A program made the translations under genes and the position numbers. Of a DNA stretch of 64,000 nucleotides, positions 7,568 to 16,466 are shown piece by piece. The stretch lies in the NCBI GenBank assembly GCA_030828405.1, contig JAURCP010000007.1, positions 1-64,000 of the forward strand, read 5' to 3'. A model generated the notes under the pieces. The model did not search any database and was not told where the DNA came from. It was given only the letters and a program-made list of their open reading frames with translations. Numbering within the stretch: the stretch's first letter is position 1; every line of letters begins with the position of its first letter. Source of the DNA: Thermoplasmatota archaeon. Lineage in GTDB: Archaea; Thermoplasmatota; Poseidoniia; Poseidoniales; Thalassarchaeaceae.

Positions 7568-8791
7568 ATGGTTGACACTAAGCTGTACCTCACTCCAGAG
7601 GATAATTTAGTGTTAAATCAACTAAGAAATCATGGTGATGCTTGGATTGTGGGCGGACGGGTAAGGGACATATTACTGATGGAGAAATCAAATAATGATC
7701 TTGATATTGCTACAACACTTTTACCAAGTCAAGTAATGGAAATATTTCCTAGAACAATACCAGTTGGTGAAGAATATGGAACAGTTATAGTGAGACTAGA
7801 TGGCGATTCTGATAAAGAATGGGAAGTTACTACCCTACGTAAAGATGGGAGTTATGGAGATGGTAGGAGACCGGATAAGGTTTCTTTTAGCACAAACATA
7901 AATGATGATCTAGCACGCCGAGATTTTACAATCAATGCAATGGCAATTGGTAGAGAAGATGAACTAATAGATGATTTTGGAGGAGAAAAAGATCTACAAC
8001 AGAATATTGTCAGAGCAGTTGGAGATGCTAATGAAAGAATTGCAGAAGATGGATTAAGAATATTACGAGCTTTCAGATACTTAGACCTGGAAAAGAATAA
8101 ACTTAGAACAATGGATAGTGAGCTAGAAAGTGCAATCCAGAAAAATATACATATGTTAGAAAAAGTATCAAAAGAGCGTATTACTGATGAAGTCCGAAAA
8201 ATTTTAGCTAGTAATAATCCATATGAAATATTTTCTAAAATGCATGTATTGGGGGTTTTAGATAAAATCATAGATGGTTTATCCATAGATGTTGAGGACT
8301 ATGGAAACGCAGAGCCGATGGTGATTTTTGCTAGATTCCTCAAAAATAATAATTGTAATGGAGATGATTTGTCTAAGATTCTAAAAGAATCACTTAAATT
8401 ATCGAAAAAAGAAATAAGATGTATTTCATTCCTACATGATAATAGAAATTTACGATTTGAAAAAAGCATTGAAAGTATCAGGAGATTTCAAGTTTTACTA
8501 TCCGAAGAACAAAAGCGTATAATTTTGCAATACCATATTGAAGAAGATATTGTCCAAAAATACTATGATTTTGGAGAAGAAATTAATTTGAAACCAATTC
8601 TTGATGGGAACAAAATCTTTGAAATTACTGGTATAAAACCGGGTCCTAAGCTTGGTTCACTTAAAGATTGGATATTTAGGGTTCAGATTGAAAAAAATAT
8701 TCATCATGAAGAGGAAATGATAAAAATTCTAAACGAAATAGACTGGAATGACTCAGAATACGAGTCATGGCCAAAACTGTCATGGCCTTGA
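7568..8791 (+). CDS. cca: CCA-adding tRNA nucleotidyltransferase, class II (bacterial/eukaryotic type)
   Basis: This adds or repairs the 3' CCA of tRNA. The N-terminal domain has the class II signature: IVGGRVRDILL (residues 27-37), the catalytic pair in NDLDIAT (D45, D47), then RRDFTINAMAIG and the motif AEDGLRILRAFRY. These belong to the class II poly(A)-polymerase-like family, not to the class I enzyme usual in archaea. The C-terminal half is a helical body. I use ATG 7568 rather than the in-frame TTG at 7550. The tRNA genes in this window already encode CCA, so the enzyme may chiefly repair ends. Confidence 0.88.
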   Translation: MVDTKLYLTPEDNLVLNQLRNHGDAWIVGGRVRDILLMEKSNNDLDIATTLLPSQVMEIFPRTIPVGEEYGTVIVRLDGDSDKEWEVTTLRKDGSYGDGRRPDKVSFSTNINDDLARRDFTINAMAIGREDELIDDFGGEKDLQQNIVRAVGDANERIAEDGLRILRAFRYLDLEKNKLRTMDSELESAIQKNIHMLEKVSKERITDEVRKILASNNPYEIFSKMHVLGVLDKIIDGLSIDVEDYGNAEPMVIFARFLKNNNCNGDDLSKILKESLKLSKKEIRCISFLHDNRNLRFEKSIESIRRFQVLLSEEQKRIILQYHIEEDIVQKYYDFGEEINLKPILDGNKIFEITGIKPGPKLGSLKDWIFRVQIEKNIHHEEEMIKILNEIDWNDSEYESWPKLSWP

Positions 8792-9301
8792 TTAAAGTTC
8801 ATTTAGATACTCGATGTACTCATTTTCATCTAAGTATTGATCTGCATCATAGTCAAATGGTTGCACTATTAAGCACCATCCATCAGCATATGCATCGTCA
8901 TTAACAAGATCGGGGTTATCTTCTACATCACCGTTCAATGAAACAATCTTACAAGGGAATGGAGCATTAATGAGCAATTTTTCATATTCTGTAGTAATTG
9001 TAATCAATAAATCTTCTAGACCTAATTCATCACCACTAGTCATTGGAGTTGCAGCATCATCATCTTGTGAAACCTCTCCTTCATCATCATCAGAATCCTC
9101 CATTTTAAACTCGGAATCATCTTCAGGTTTTGTTAAAATAACTCTGATAATATCTCCATATTCTGCTCTCACAAATTCACTCAGACCTATCTTTACCTGA
9201 GAGTCGTCTTTCTTTTCATCTAATACTTGTAACCATAAATGTTCCAAAGTATACTTACGCCCTTGAGCTACACTAAATTCGACATAATCACTATCCGCCA
9301 T
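8792..9301 (-). CDS. GcvH-like protein with acidic insertion and no lipoyl lysine
   Basis: The start MADSDYVEF (ATG 9301) and HLWLQ, VKIGLSEFVRAEYGDIIRV and NAPFPCKIVSLNGDVEDNP follow the glycine-cleavage H protein (lipoyl-domain hammerhead). Two things are odd. Residues 58-92 form an insertion made largely of Asp, Glu and Ser. The loop that should carry the lipoyl lysine reads TTEYEKLLINAP; aligned on the AP, the lysine position is Y107 and the only nearby lysine (K108... two steps from register by my alignment) is displaced. It may therefore be a non-lipoylated H-like protein. No other glycine-cleavage gene is nearby. An upstream extension of the frame to 9640 overlaps the next gene and was not used. 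Confidence 0.68.
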   Translation of the reverse strand: MADSDYVEFSVAQGRKYTLEHLWLQVLDEKKDDSQVKIGLSEFVRAEYGDIIRVILTKPEDDSEFKMEDSDDDEGEVSQDDDAATPMTSGDELGLEDLLITITTEYEKLLINAPFPCKIVSLNGDVEDNPDLVNDDAYADGWCLIVQPFDYDADQYLDENEYIEYLNEL

Positions 9302-9422
9302 ACTAATTCTCGACCTGCGCCCAACTGACAACCGTTTTGAATTGTTCGATTCGAAGAAGTTGTTACATTTGTCATTACGAGACATTAACAATACCATTGT
9401 CTTCGCATGGTATGGTGAGATA

Positions 9423-10595
9423 ATGGAGTTCATGGAAACAGAAGAACAAAGTATGATTCGAGAGATGGTTCGTAGCTTTGCTGAAGAGGTGTTAGCACCT
9501 ACTTGTTTAGAGAGAGATAGGGCTGCAAAACCGCCTCTAGATGAGTGGCAAAGATTTTGCGAATATGGCTTGCAGGGCATCACTATTCCAGAAAAATATG
9601 GAGGCAGTCCGGTAGATGACATATCAGAGTCAATTATCATTGAAGAATTAGCAAGAGTAGATCCTTCGTTTGCGGTAATGTATTGTGTTCATGTTGGGCT
9701 GTGTGCTAAAACAATAGAGATACATGGAAACGAGGAACAAAAACAAAAATATCTCACAAGACTTGCCGGAAATGAAATCGGAGCGTATTCTCTTTCCGAG
9801 GCAGGAGCCGGGACGGATGCAGCCGCCATGGTTTGTAAAGCCAAGAAGTCAGATGATGGCAAACATTTCATTCTCAACGGAGAAAAAATGTGGGTGACAA
9901 ATGGGAAGAGTGCGGATATTTATGTACTATTTGCTAAAGATGTTGATCACCCAGATTTTGGTACAAAAAAACATGGAGGGACTACCGCATTTATCATCGA
10001 TTCATCGATGGAAGGCTTCAGTGTTGGCAAGAAAGAAGAAAAATTAGGTATTAGGTCTTCAGATACATGTGTATTACTACTTGAAAATTGCAAAGTCCCT
10101 ATTGAAAATGTCTTGAAAGGAGTGGGTGAAGGTTTTCCTATCGCAATGAATGCACTAGATAATTCTAGAATTGGAATTGCCGCGCAAGCATTGGGAATTG
10201 CACAAGGGGCTTTTGAATCTGCATTGAATTATTCTCATGAAAGGCAGTCATTTGGCAAACCAATTGCACATCATCAAAGTATTGGAAATTATCTTGCAGA
10301 TATGGCAACACAAATTGAAGCCGCTAGAATGATGGTTTACAAAGCAGCATGGGCCAAACAAAGACATTACGAAGACGGAGGGAAAAGACACACCAAGGAA
10401 GCAAGTATGGCTAAACTATTCGCAGGAGATACAGCAATGTGGGTATCGGAAAGGGCGGTACAAATACTTGGAGGATATGGATATACTACCGACTTCCCTG
10501 TTGAAAGATTCTTCAGAGATGCAAAAATAACACAAATATATGAAGGAACGCAAGAAGTTCAACGAATTGTAATTAATAGAGCAATCAAACCTTGA
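9423..10595 (+). CDS. Acyl-CoA dehydrogenase
   Basis: A full-length (390 aa) FAD acyl-CoA dehydrogenase. Markers: AYSLSEAGAGTDAAAM (substrate/FAD loop), KMWVTNGKSADIY, NSRIGIAAQALGIAQGAFE, RQSFGKPIAHHQSIGNYLADM, then ILGGYGYTTDFPVERFFRDA and the catalytic-glutamate segment QIYEGTQEVQRIVI. It oxidises an acyl-CoA thioester, probably short- or branched-chain, and passes electrons to ETF; EtfB/EtfA lie at 16467-18152. I chose ATG 9423 because GGTGA lies a few bases upstream and the protein then begins in the normal place; the open frame extends to 9342 without family similarity. Confidence 0.9.
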   Translation: MEFMETEEQSMIREMVRSFAEEVLAPTCLERDRAAKPPLDEWQRFCEYGLQGITIPEKYGGSPVDDISESIIIEELARVDPSFAVMYCVHVGLCAKTIEIHGNEEQKQKYLTRLAGNEIGAYSLSEAGAGTDAAAMVCKAKKSDDGKHFILNGEKMWVTNGKSADIYVLFAKDVDHPDFGTKKHGGTTAFIIDSSMEGFSVGKKEEKLGIRSSDTCVLLLENCKVPIENVLKGVGEGFPIAMNALDNSRIGIAAQALGIAQGAFESALNYSHERQSFGKPIAHHQSIGNYLADMATQIEAARMMVYKAAWAKQRHYEDGGKRHTKEASMAKLFAGDTAMWVSERAVQILGGYGYTTDFPVERFFRDAKITQIYEGTQEVQRIVINRAIKP

Positions 10596-12149
10596 TTATT
10601 CTACCCATGAATATTTTCTTTGACCTTCTAGAACGTCATCTCCCCCTATAGAGACCAAAGCGAACTCATTTTTCGGAGATAAGATAGATTTCTTAGCGGT
10701 TCCTCTATGGAGTGACTCATATATTTCTTTGTCAATAGAATGTCTTTCACCAAGTCTTTCGAATAAATTGAATCTTTTTGCAATTTGTTTCCATTCTGGT
10801 TGGATTACGCCTTCGAATACTTTTGCCTTAGCACCTGAACCATAACCGCACAAGCCAATATGCTCACCAATCATTTCTTCACTTTCCAAATGATCTGATT
10901 CAATTGTCGACATTAAAGCTAGGAAAATTGAACCAGTATATTGATTTCCAACAAGACTTGAGGCCCTTTGTGCTTTCTCAATTCTAGCATCAACGAAATC
11001 TTTGAACATAGAAGTTTTGGATATTAAACGGCGATACTGATCGTTTGCTTTCTCAAACTCTTCGTAACCTTCAACGGAATCTTCAAAATTTTCAGGTAAA
11101 GGCTCTTCGCCAATTTCTTCAATAATCTCATCCCACAATGGTAAATGTCTTCTGTCATGTCTGAAAACATCTGGAAACATCCGTTTCCCTTGGAATGCAT
11201 ATGGTAAATGGACAATTATTCTTTTCCATTGTTCAGTCAAAATATCATCATTGTCAGGATTATACCTTCCTGAACGTATAGCTTCGATTCTGAAATTGAT
11301 GAATGCTTGTTTCACTGACTCAGAATAACAACGATTTGAAAATTGTCCATCGAAAACAGGTGTGTCTTTGTGGATTTTCAGAGTTTTAGATTCAAATAAA
11401 ATATTATCTTTAAGTGAGGAAATTGGCAAAACATCTAGAATTTTTTCTACTAAACCCGATTTTCTAGGTTTTTCGCCCGCTTCTTCGGCTAAATCTAAGA
11501 CATTCTCAACTACTGTTTTCATATCAACCTCTCTTCTAGGTTTGAAAAAATCATGAACAGGCATTGTTGAAACGCCCCAGTTATCTGGAATTACAATTAA
11601 TCTAGGGTTGTGACGGATTAGAATTGCTCCTCCGCCTGCGCCTTGTGTATATTCACCGGATGACTCAAGATCATACTTTGCATTATCTGCGAAAACAACG
11701 ATTCCAATCCTATCTTGAGGCTCTCCACCTCTAGCAACCCAATCTAAGGTATTATGCATGGCATCAACCGCACCGATACAGGCAAAAGTCAAATCAACTA
11801 CATCACAATGTCTGAAACAATCTTGTCCGTATTGTTTATGGTATCTTTGCTCTAACATATCCATGATGTAAGTAGCAGTTGGTTTAGCACCATCTAGGGC
11901 TGATTCCGTGCCAAGATAAATTCTCCCAATATTATTTGGATCTAGGTTGTTTCTATCTATCAATCGTGCACAGGCATTTGCGCCCATAGTTGCAGTATCT
12001 TCATGCACATCCGGGATTGCCATTGCTTCAAGGCCAAGTCCACGATTTAATTTTCCAAAATCTGCACCACGGAATTCTGCAAAGTCTTCCATATCGAAGT
12101 ATAATTTAGGGAAATGTATCGCTATATCGTCTATTCCTACCTCTGTCAT
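10596..12149 (-). CDS. Hydroxymethylglutaryl-CoA synthase, long form
   Basis: HMG-CoA synthase condenses acetoacetyl-CoA with acetyl-CoA at the head of the mevalonate route to archaeal isoprenoid lipids. The catalytic set is visible: glutamate in LGTESALDGAKP (E82), cysteine in DLTFACIGAVDA (C124) and histidine in IVHLPYAFQGKRM. At 517 residues it is far longer than the roughly 350-residue archaeal enzyme, and its motifs (GTESALD, VHDFFKPRR) look closer to bacterial/eukaryotic forms. That suggests acquisition or replacement. ATG 12149 gives MTEVGIDDIAIHFP, the normal N-terminus. Other mevalonate genes are not in the window. Confidence 0.85.
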   Translation of the reverse strand: MTEVGIDDIAIHFPKLYFDMEDFAEFRGADFGKLNRGLGLEAMAIPDVHEDTATMGANACARLIDRNNLDPNNIGRIYLGTESALDGAKPTATYIMDMLEQRYHKQYGQDCFRHCDVVDLTFACIGAVDAMHNTLDWVARGGEPQDRIGIVVFADNAKYDLESSGEYTQGAGGGAILIRHNPRLIVIPDNWGVSTMPVHDFFKPRREVDMKTVVENVLDLAEEAGEKPRKSGLVEKILDVLPISSLKDNILFESKTLKIHKDTPVFDGQFSNRCYSESVKQAFINFRIEAIRSGRYNPDNDDILTEQWKRIIVHLPYAFQGKRMFPDVFRHDRRHLPLWDEIIEEIGEEPLPENFEDSVEGYEEFEKANDQYRRLISKTSMFKDFVDARIEKAQRASSLVGNQYTGSIFLALMSTIESDHLESEEMIGEHIGLCGYGSGAKAKVFEGVIQPEWKQIAKRFNLFERLGERHSIDKEIYESLHRGTAKKSILSPKNEFALVSIGGDDVLEGQRKYSWVE

Positions 12150-12222
12150 AGCAATCCTTCCAAGTCTTGCGCAAAGCAATAGGGTTATGATATCTACTGT
12201 AGAATTAGGTTTAACTCGTCGA

Positions 12223-12230
12223 TTATAAAA
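12223..12230 (-). promoter_or_regulatory. Possible TATA box of the HMG-CoA synthase gene
   Basis: On the minus strand the sequence CGTTTTATAATC contains TTTTATAA about 75 bp ahead of the ATG at 12149. With the usual archaeal spacing of about 25 bp, transcription would begin near 12200 and leave a leader of about 50 nt. This is pattern only. Confidence 0.35.
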
Positions 12231-12234
12231 CGCG

Positions 12235-13350
12235 TTACTGAGAGCCGGTGATTTTATTCATGTTATCTAATAACTCATTATTACTCGAAAAATACTCAGA
12301 AATAGGGTTCAATACCTGTGCTAATCCTCTAGCCACAGCCATTTTAGCATCAAAAGGATGTACTTCACCCTTATTTATTGCGGAAATAAGATCGTCAATA
12401 TTTTCCCAAGAGGAAGGTGAGCCAAATTCAGGTTTAGGTTCAATATTAATTGTTCTAATTCGTGGGATTAGAACATAACGAGCTATTTCATAAACTGCGG
12501 AATTTTCGTTACCTATTTCTAGGAATGCTTTACGTAATTTTTTCTCTAGTTTCTTGGGGGTATCATGTAGTAATATAGCATTGTTAGGGTCGGATTTAGA
12601 CATTTTATGATCATAGGAATCCATACGTCCACTAGCTCCTTTTAGACCTGATAACATTGGAGTATGGATACAAGTTGCTTTAATCCATTTATTTCTATCT
12701 GCAACTTCTCGCATGTACATATGAGCCTTTCTCTGATCCATTCCACCAAGTGCTATATCAATTTCTAATTCGAAGATATCTGCCGATTGCAGAGCAGGGT
12801 AGAAAAATGCGGACAAGTCATGATCAGAAGAATCTTCATCTCTACCCATGATACTGAATGTTCTCCTAACTCGAGACAAACTCATATTTTTTGAACATCG
12901 TAATACTCTTTCCCAATATTTCCCAGAATCCATCATTTCAGATGCTCGAATAAATCTCAATTGACCAGGGCCATCTCCTTCTTCAGGAAAATTTAATAGA
13001 ACTCGGAAAACTTCAGACATGTAATCTGCAGCGAGAGAAATTTTCCCCATATCTCTTGAAAATTTATCATTTACCCACGCGTGCCAATCTGCTAATAACA
13101 CAGTAACATTTACTTTTTCAGCAAGTAAATTATCGATAGTTTCGGCTAAGATCATCCAACCAAGATGAGCTTTTCCACTAGGTTCTAAGCCAATATATGC
13201 ATTCAATTGATTGCTTCCAGAATGGCTACTGCTACCTGAAATTACATTCGCGACATGCCCAATACCAACTATCTCTTCACAACCACCAAACATTCTGTTG
13301 ATTTTTGAGCGCCCTTCATCATCGAGATTTGATAAAGGATCTGGGTTCAT
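12235..13350 (-). CDS. tyrS: Tyrosyl-tRNA synthetase
   Basis: A class I synthetase of archaeal/eukaryotic type (371 aa). The HIGH-like site is EPSGKAHLGWM, the tyrosine pocket region ALGGMDQRKAHM is intact, and the KMSKS loop is HKMSKSDPNNAI. No C-terminal S4 domain is present, as expected for the archaeal form. The TrpRS alternative is unlikely because the ALGGMDQRK tract is that of TyrRS. It ends just upstream of the HMG-CoA synthase promoter region, and the DUF5611-like gene precedes it by 12 bp on the same strand. Confidence 0.92.
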   Translation of the reverse strand: MNPDPLSNLDDEGRSKINRMFGGCEEIVGIGHVANVISGSSSHSGSNQLNAYIGLEPSGKAHLGWMILAETIDNLLAEKVNVTVLLADWHAWVNDKFSRDMGKISLAADYMSEVFRVLLNFPEEGDGPGQLRFIRASEMMDSGKYWERVLRCSKNMSLSRVRRTFSIMGRDEDSSDHDLSAFFYPALQSADIFELEIDIALGGMDQRKAHMYMREVADRNKWIKATCIHTPMLSGLKGASGRMDSYDHKMSKSDPNNAILLHDTPKKLEKKLRKAFLEIGNENSAVYEIARYVLIPRIRTINIEPKPEFGSPSSWENIDDLISAINKGEVHPFDAKMAVARGLAQVLNPISEYFSSNNELLDNMNKITGSQ

Positions 13351-13362
13351 TTAATCACCGAA

Positions 13363-13878
13363 TCATTTGAATAAATTGTTTAGTTTTTCACCACGGCCTG
13401 CTGCTCTTGTGTTTTCGCCTTCTTCTAAAGCGCTTTCAATTTCAGCAATTAATGCCTCTGCTTGAGATTTCTTTTCATCTGATACATTTGTAGACATTTT
13501 CATAAAATGGCGTGCAGAACTAACTGCTGATTTAGCCTTAGATGACTTTTTCGCCCATTCCTTTGCTTTGTCACCACGCTGCTTTGAGTTATATCCTGTA
13601 GCTTCATCAAGAAATTGTGTCCATCTTTTACGACTATCCTGTGCAATTTTCATTGCTTCCGGGTCATCGAAATTAGGGGGAGAATTCTTTACGTCTATTA
13701 CTAAAGCACCAGTATCTGAAAAATGTCCTTTAATGGAAGTCATAATATCGTGAGAACCAACAAATGAGCCATCATCATTACCCTCAACATTCTCAAAATA
13801 TTTACCAGCCAATGCTGCTAAACCGCCATCTGCATTAATTTGTTTCATCAATCCTCGCTTAACGTCGAATCTCTCCAT
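13363..13878 (-). CDS. Conserved protein resembling DUF5611
   Basis: From ATG 13878 the protein begins MERFDVKRG and continues to a tract FLDEATGYNSKQRGDKAKEW. This order (KRG near the start, a beta-rich middle, then a Tyr/Phe-Leu-Asp/Glu-x-x-TGY-x-x-K-x-R helix) is how I remember the archaeal family DUF5611. The last 65 residues are a charged, helical extension. No enzymatic motif is visible. It sits immediately upstream of tyrS, 12 bp away, so the two are probably co-transcribed. The frame continues to a TTG at 13908. Function unknown. Confidence 0.6.
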   Translation of the reverse strand: MERFDVKRGLMKQINADGGLAALAGKYFENVEGNDDGSFVGSHDIMTSIKGHFSDTGALVIDVKNSPPNFDDPEAMKIAQDSRKRWTQFLDEATGYNSKQRGDKAKEWAKKSSKAKSAVSSARHFMKMSTNVSDEKKSQAEALIAEIESALEEGENTRAAGRGEKLNNLFK

Positions 13879-13972
13879 GAGCCTAGCGCGAAGTAATTGC
13901 TTATTCAATACTACGAGAGAAAGATAACCGAAGATGAGAAATAAACAGGGCTAAACCTACATCCGTTTTCGC

Positions 13973-15193
13973 ATGACCATGACTGCGTTAAGAGGGATAG
14001 TTATTGCCCTGATGACTACCCTAGTTTTCGCATCACCAATTGTTAGTGCAGAATCAGCTGTGGAACTTGATTCGATTATTCATCTGAGTGAAAATGATTT
14101 ATCGATTAAAGGAATAGCAGAAAACCCTCAGGAAAATAAAATATTGATTTATGGAGAAGGAGGATATGCAAACATAATTTCTTCGAATAATCCTGATTCA
14201 CAAGTATTACTTGCGGCAAGTGATAACCAAACTATGAGAGATGCTGACTGGCATCCAGGTGGAGGAACCGCCCTATTAGTTGGAGATGAGGGCATGATTC
14301 TTCGGTATGCGGCTGATGATTTTTCATTAACACAGGCTGGAGAAAAAATGAATTTCGGACAAACCAATCTAAAATCGGTAGCATGGAATACTGCAGGAAC
14401 ATGGGCATATGTTGGAGGAGATGATGGGTGGCTATGGAGAGTTCGTGCTGAAGGAGATGGGGGATTAGAAACCCACCTTATCGAAGGGCGAGGAGAGGGA
14501 GATGTAACAGATATTGATTGTCATGACGATGTCATGCTCTGTGTGATATCATCTGTTACTGATGGAATTGGAATTATCGATAGAAATCACATCTTAACTT
14601 GGATTGGAGGTAGTTTTTACCCATGGAATAGTGTAATTTGCCCTTCTAACTATTACTTATCTTGTGTATCGGCATCTAGTAGTCAAGAAATTGGTATTAT
14701 TCAATTACATTCTACAAATGCTGTAGAGAGTGAGTTATCGGTAAGTACTGTCAAAGGTATTGATGGACAATTTACCCATTTAAGTCACCAAGATGATGCA
14801 AGATCATTAATTGTCGTAGCACCATTTGCATTACTTGAGCACGATGTTAGCAAGAATGCTACATTTCCATGGCTAGATAATAAAGATGCTCAAGAATTCA
14901 ATATTGAGATATCTGGTGAAAGAATAATTGGAACTTGGGGTATTGGTGAAAACAGCGGATGGCTAATCACAAGTCGTGGTACCTTGATAGAATTTCATTC
15001 TACAGAAAAGGCTAGTGAAATAGGAGTAATTCTTGGAGGAGTTGTTGGTTTCTTAATTCCATTAACTATTGGAATGTTGATACTAACTTTAGTCTACACA
15101 GCATCTCCAAAGCTTCAGTATTGGATGACAATGAAGTTTGGAAATAAACAAGAAAAAAGAGATGCAAAAAGAAAAGGAACAGGGAAAAGATAG
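13973..15193 (+). CDS. Exported beta-propeller protein with C-terminal membrane anchor
   Basis: A signal peptide (residues 1-27, hydrophobic core ending FASPIVSAES) leads into repeats of the YVGGDDGWLWRV kind, a WD40/Ycf48-like beta-propeller of about 300 residues. A membrane helix (about residues 353-378, GVILGGVVGFLIPLTIG) and a strongly basic tail ending KRKGTGKR follow, so the propeller should face outside and the tail the cytoplasm. Two close cysteine pairs occur in the propeller. Such anchored propellers usually bind other proteins or cofactors; no partner is identifiable. It is a single gene between the DUF5611-like gene and the dehydrogenase operon. Confidence 0.7.
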   Translation: MTMTALRGIVIALMTTLVFASPIVSAESAVELDSIIHLSENDLSIKGIAENPQENKILIYGEGGYANIISSNNPDSQVLLAASDNQTMRDADWHPGGGTALLVGDEGMILRYAADDFSLTQAGEKMNFGQTNLKSVAWNTAGTWAYVGGDDGWLWRVRAEGDGGLETHLIEGRGEGDVTDIDCHDDVMLCVISSVTDGIGIIDRNHILTWIGGSFYPWNSVICPSNYYLSCVSASSSQEIGIIQLHSTNAVESELSVSTVKGIDGQFTHLSHQDDARSLIVVAPFALLEHDVSKNATFPWLDNKDAQEFNIEISGERIIGTWGIGENSGWLITSRGTLIEFHSTEKASEIGVILGGVVGFLIPLTIGMLILTLVYTASPKLQYWMTMKFGNKQEKRDAKRKGTGKR

Positions 15194-15261
15194 GACTGGA
15201 TTTTGACTAGGCCAATCAGGAACATTCATGTGGCCTCTATTATCGCCCACAAATGAGAATT

Positions 15262-16434
15262 ATGGCATATGAGGCTCTAGACTTCTACGATGTTGACTCG
15301 TTATTGACTGAAGAAGAAAGAATGGTTCGAGACATGGTACGCGATTGGGTAGATGAGGAAGTCATTCCAAATATCGAAATTGCATGTAGAGATGGAGTAT
15401 TTCCAGACGAGTGGAGAGTCGCTTTAGGAGAAATGGGAGTTCTAGGCGCACCACTCAAAGGGTACGATTGCCCAGGTCTCTCCTACACAGCTTACGGAGT
15501 AATTTGCAGAGAATTAGAAAGAGGCGATAGTGGACTCAGATCATTTGCTAGCGTACAAGGATCTCTTGCAATGTATCCAATTTGGGACTTTGGAAGTGAA
15601 GAGCAAAAAAATTACTACTTACCAAAAATGGCTAGTGGTGAATGGATTGGTTGTTTTGGACTAACTGAACCAGACTATGGATCTAATCCTGGCGATATGA
15701 TTACAAAAGCAGAAGATATGGGAGATCATTATCTTCTAAATGGTGCGAAAATGTGGATTACAAATGGCTCAATTGCTGAACTTGCAGTAGTTTGGGCGAA
15801 ATTAGATGGAGTTATTCGAGGATTTATTGTTGAAAAGAATGACCCCGGATTTTCAGCACCAGAGATGAAAGGAAAACATTCTTTGAAAGCTAGTGTAACC
15901 AGCGAATTAGTATTCCAAGATTGTAAAATTCCTAAAGATAGGATGCTTCCAGGTGTCAAAGGATTAAGAGGACCATTTTCTTGTCTAAATAATGCCAGAT
16001 ATGGAATTTCTTGGGGAGCGTTAGGCTCAGCGCAGGCATGTTTTGACTCAGCTAAAGAATATGCAATGAGTAGGATACAATTTAATCATCCAATTGCTTC
16101 ATACCAATTAGTACAAAACAAACTATCTTGGATGCTTAGAGAAATTACAAAAGGGCAATTGTTAGCATATCACTTAGGACAGAAGAAAGATGCTGGAAAT
16201 TGGATTCCTGAACATATCTCTTTAGCTAAAATGAATAATGTTGATATCGCTCTTGAAATAGCAAGAGTTGCAAGAGATATTCATGGCGCCAATGGAATAC
16301 TTGACGAGTATCCAATCATGAGACATATGGCAAATTTAGAATCTGTAAAAACTTATGAAGGGACTCATGATATTCACAATCTAATAATCGGTAGACATAT
16401 TACTGGAATTCAAGCATTCACTAGAGAAGCCTAA
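15262..16434 (+). CDS. Acyl-CoA dehydrogenase, glutaryl-CoA dehydrogenase-like
   Basis: The sequence follows glutaryl-CoA dehydrogenase closely: GCFGLTEPDYGSNPGDM, KMWITNGSIAELAVVWAK, ARYGISWGALGSAQACF, and the catalytic-glutamate end KTYEGTHDIHNLIIG. The family oxidises and decarboxylates glutaryl-CoA to crotonyl-CoA in lysine and tryptophan breakdown. Activity with another short acyl-CoA is possible. It begins the run GCDH-like, EtfB, EtfA with gaps of 32 and 9 bp, so its own electron acceptor is encoded beside it. ATG 15262 (MAYEALDFYD) fits better than ATG 15253. Confidence 0.88.
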   Translation: MAYEALDFYDVDSLLTEEERMVRDMVRDWVDEEVIPNIEIACRDGVFPDEWRVALGEMGVLGAPLKGYDCPGLSYTAYGVICRELERGDSGLRSFASVQGSLAMYPIWDFGSEEQKNYYLPKMASGEWIGCFGLTEPDYGSNPGDMITKAEDMGDHYLLNGAKMWITNGSIAELAVVWAKLDGVIRGFIVEKNDPGFSAPEMKGKHSLKASVTSELVFQDCKIPKDRMLPGVKGLRGPFSCLNNARYGISWGALGSAQACFDSAKEYAMSRIQFNHPIASYQLVQNKLSWMLREITKGQLLAYHLGQKKDAGNWIPEHISLAKMNNVDIALEIARVARDIHGANGILDEYPIMRHMANLESVKTYEGTHDIHNLIIGRHITGIQAFTREA

Positions 16435-16466
16435 CAATTTGATCACAAACAAAAAGAGGGGAAAAA

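Noticed and set aside
7852-8286. 144-codon minus-strand frame inside the CCA enzyme gene
   Set aside because: Antisense shadow of conserved catalytic motifs.
9302-9640. Long N-terminal extension of the GcvH-like frame
   Set aside because: It overlaps the start of the acyl-CoA dehydrogenase on the opposite strand; MADSDYVEF at 9301 fits the H-protein start.
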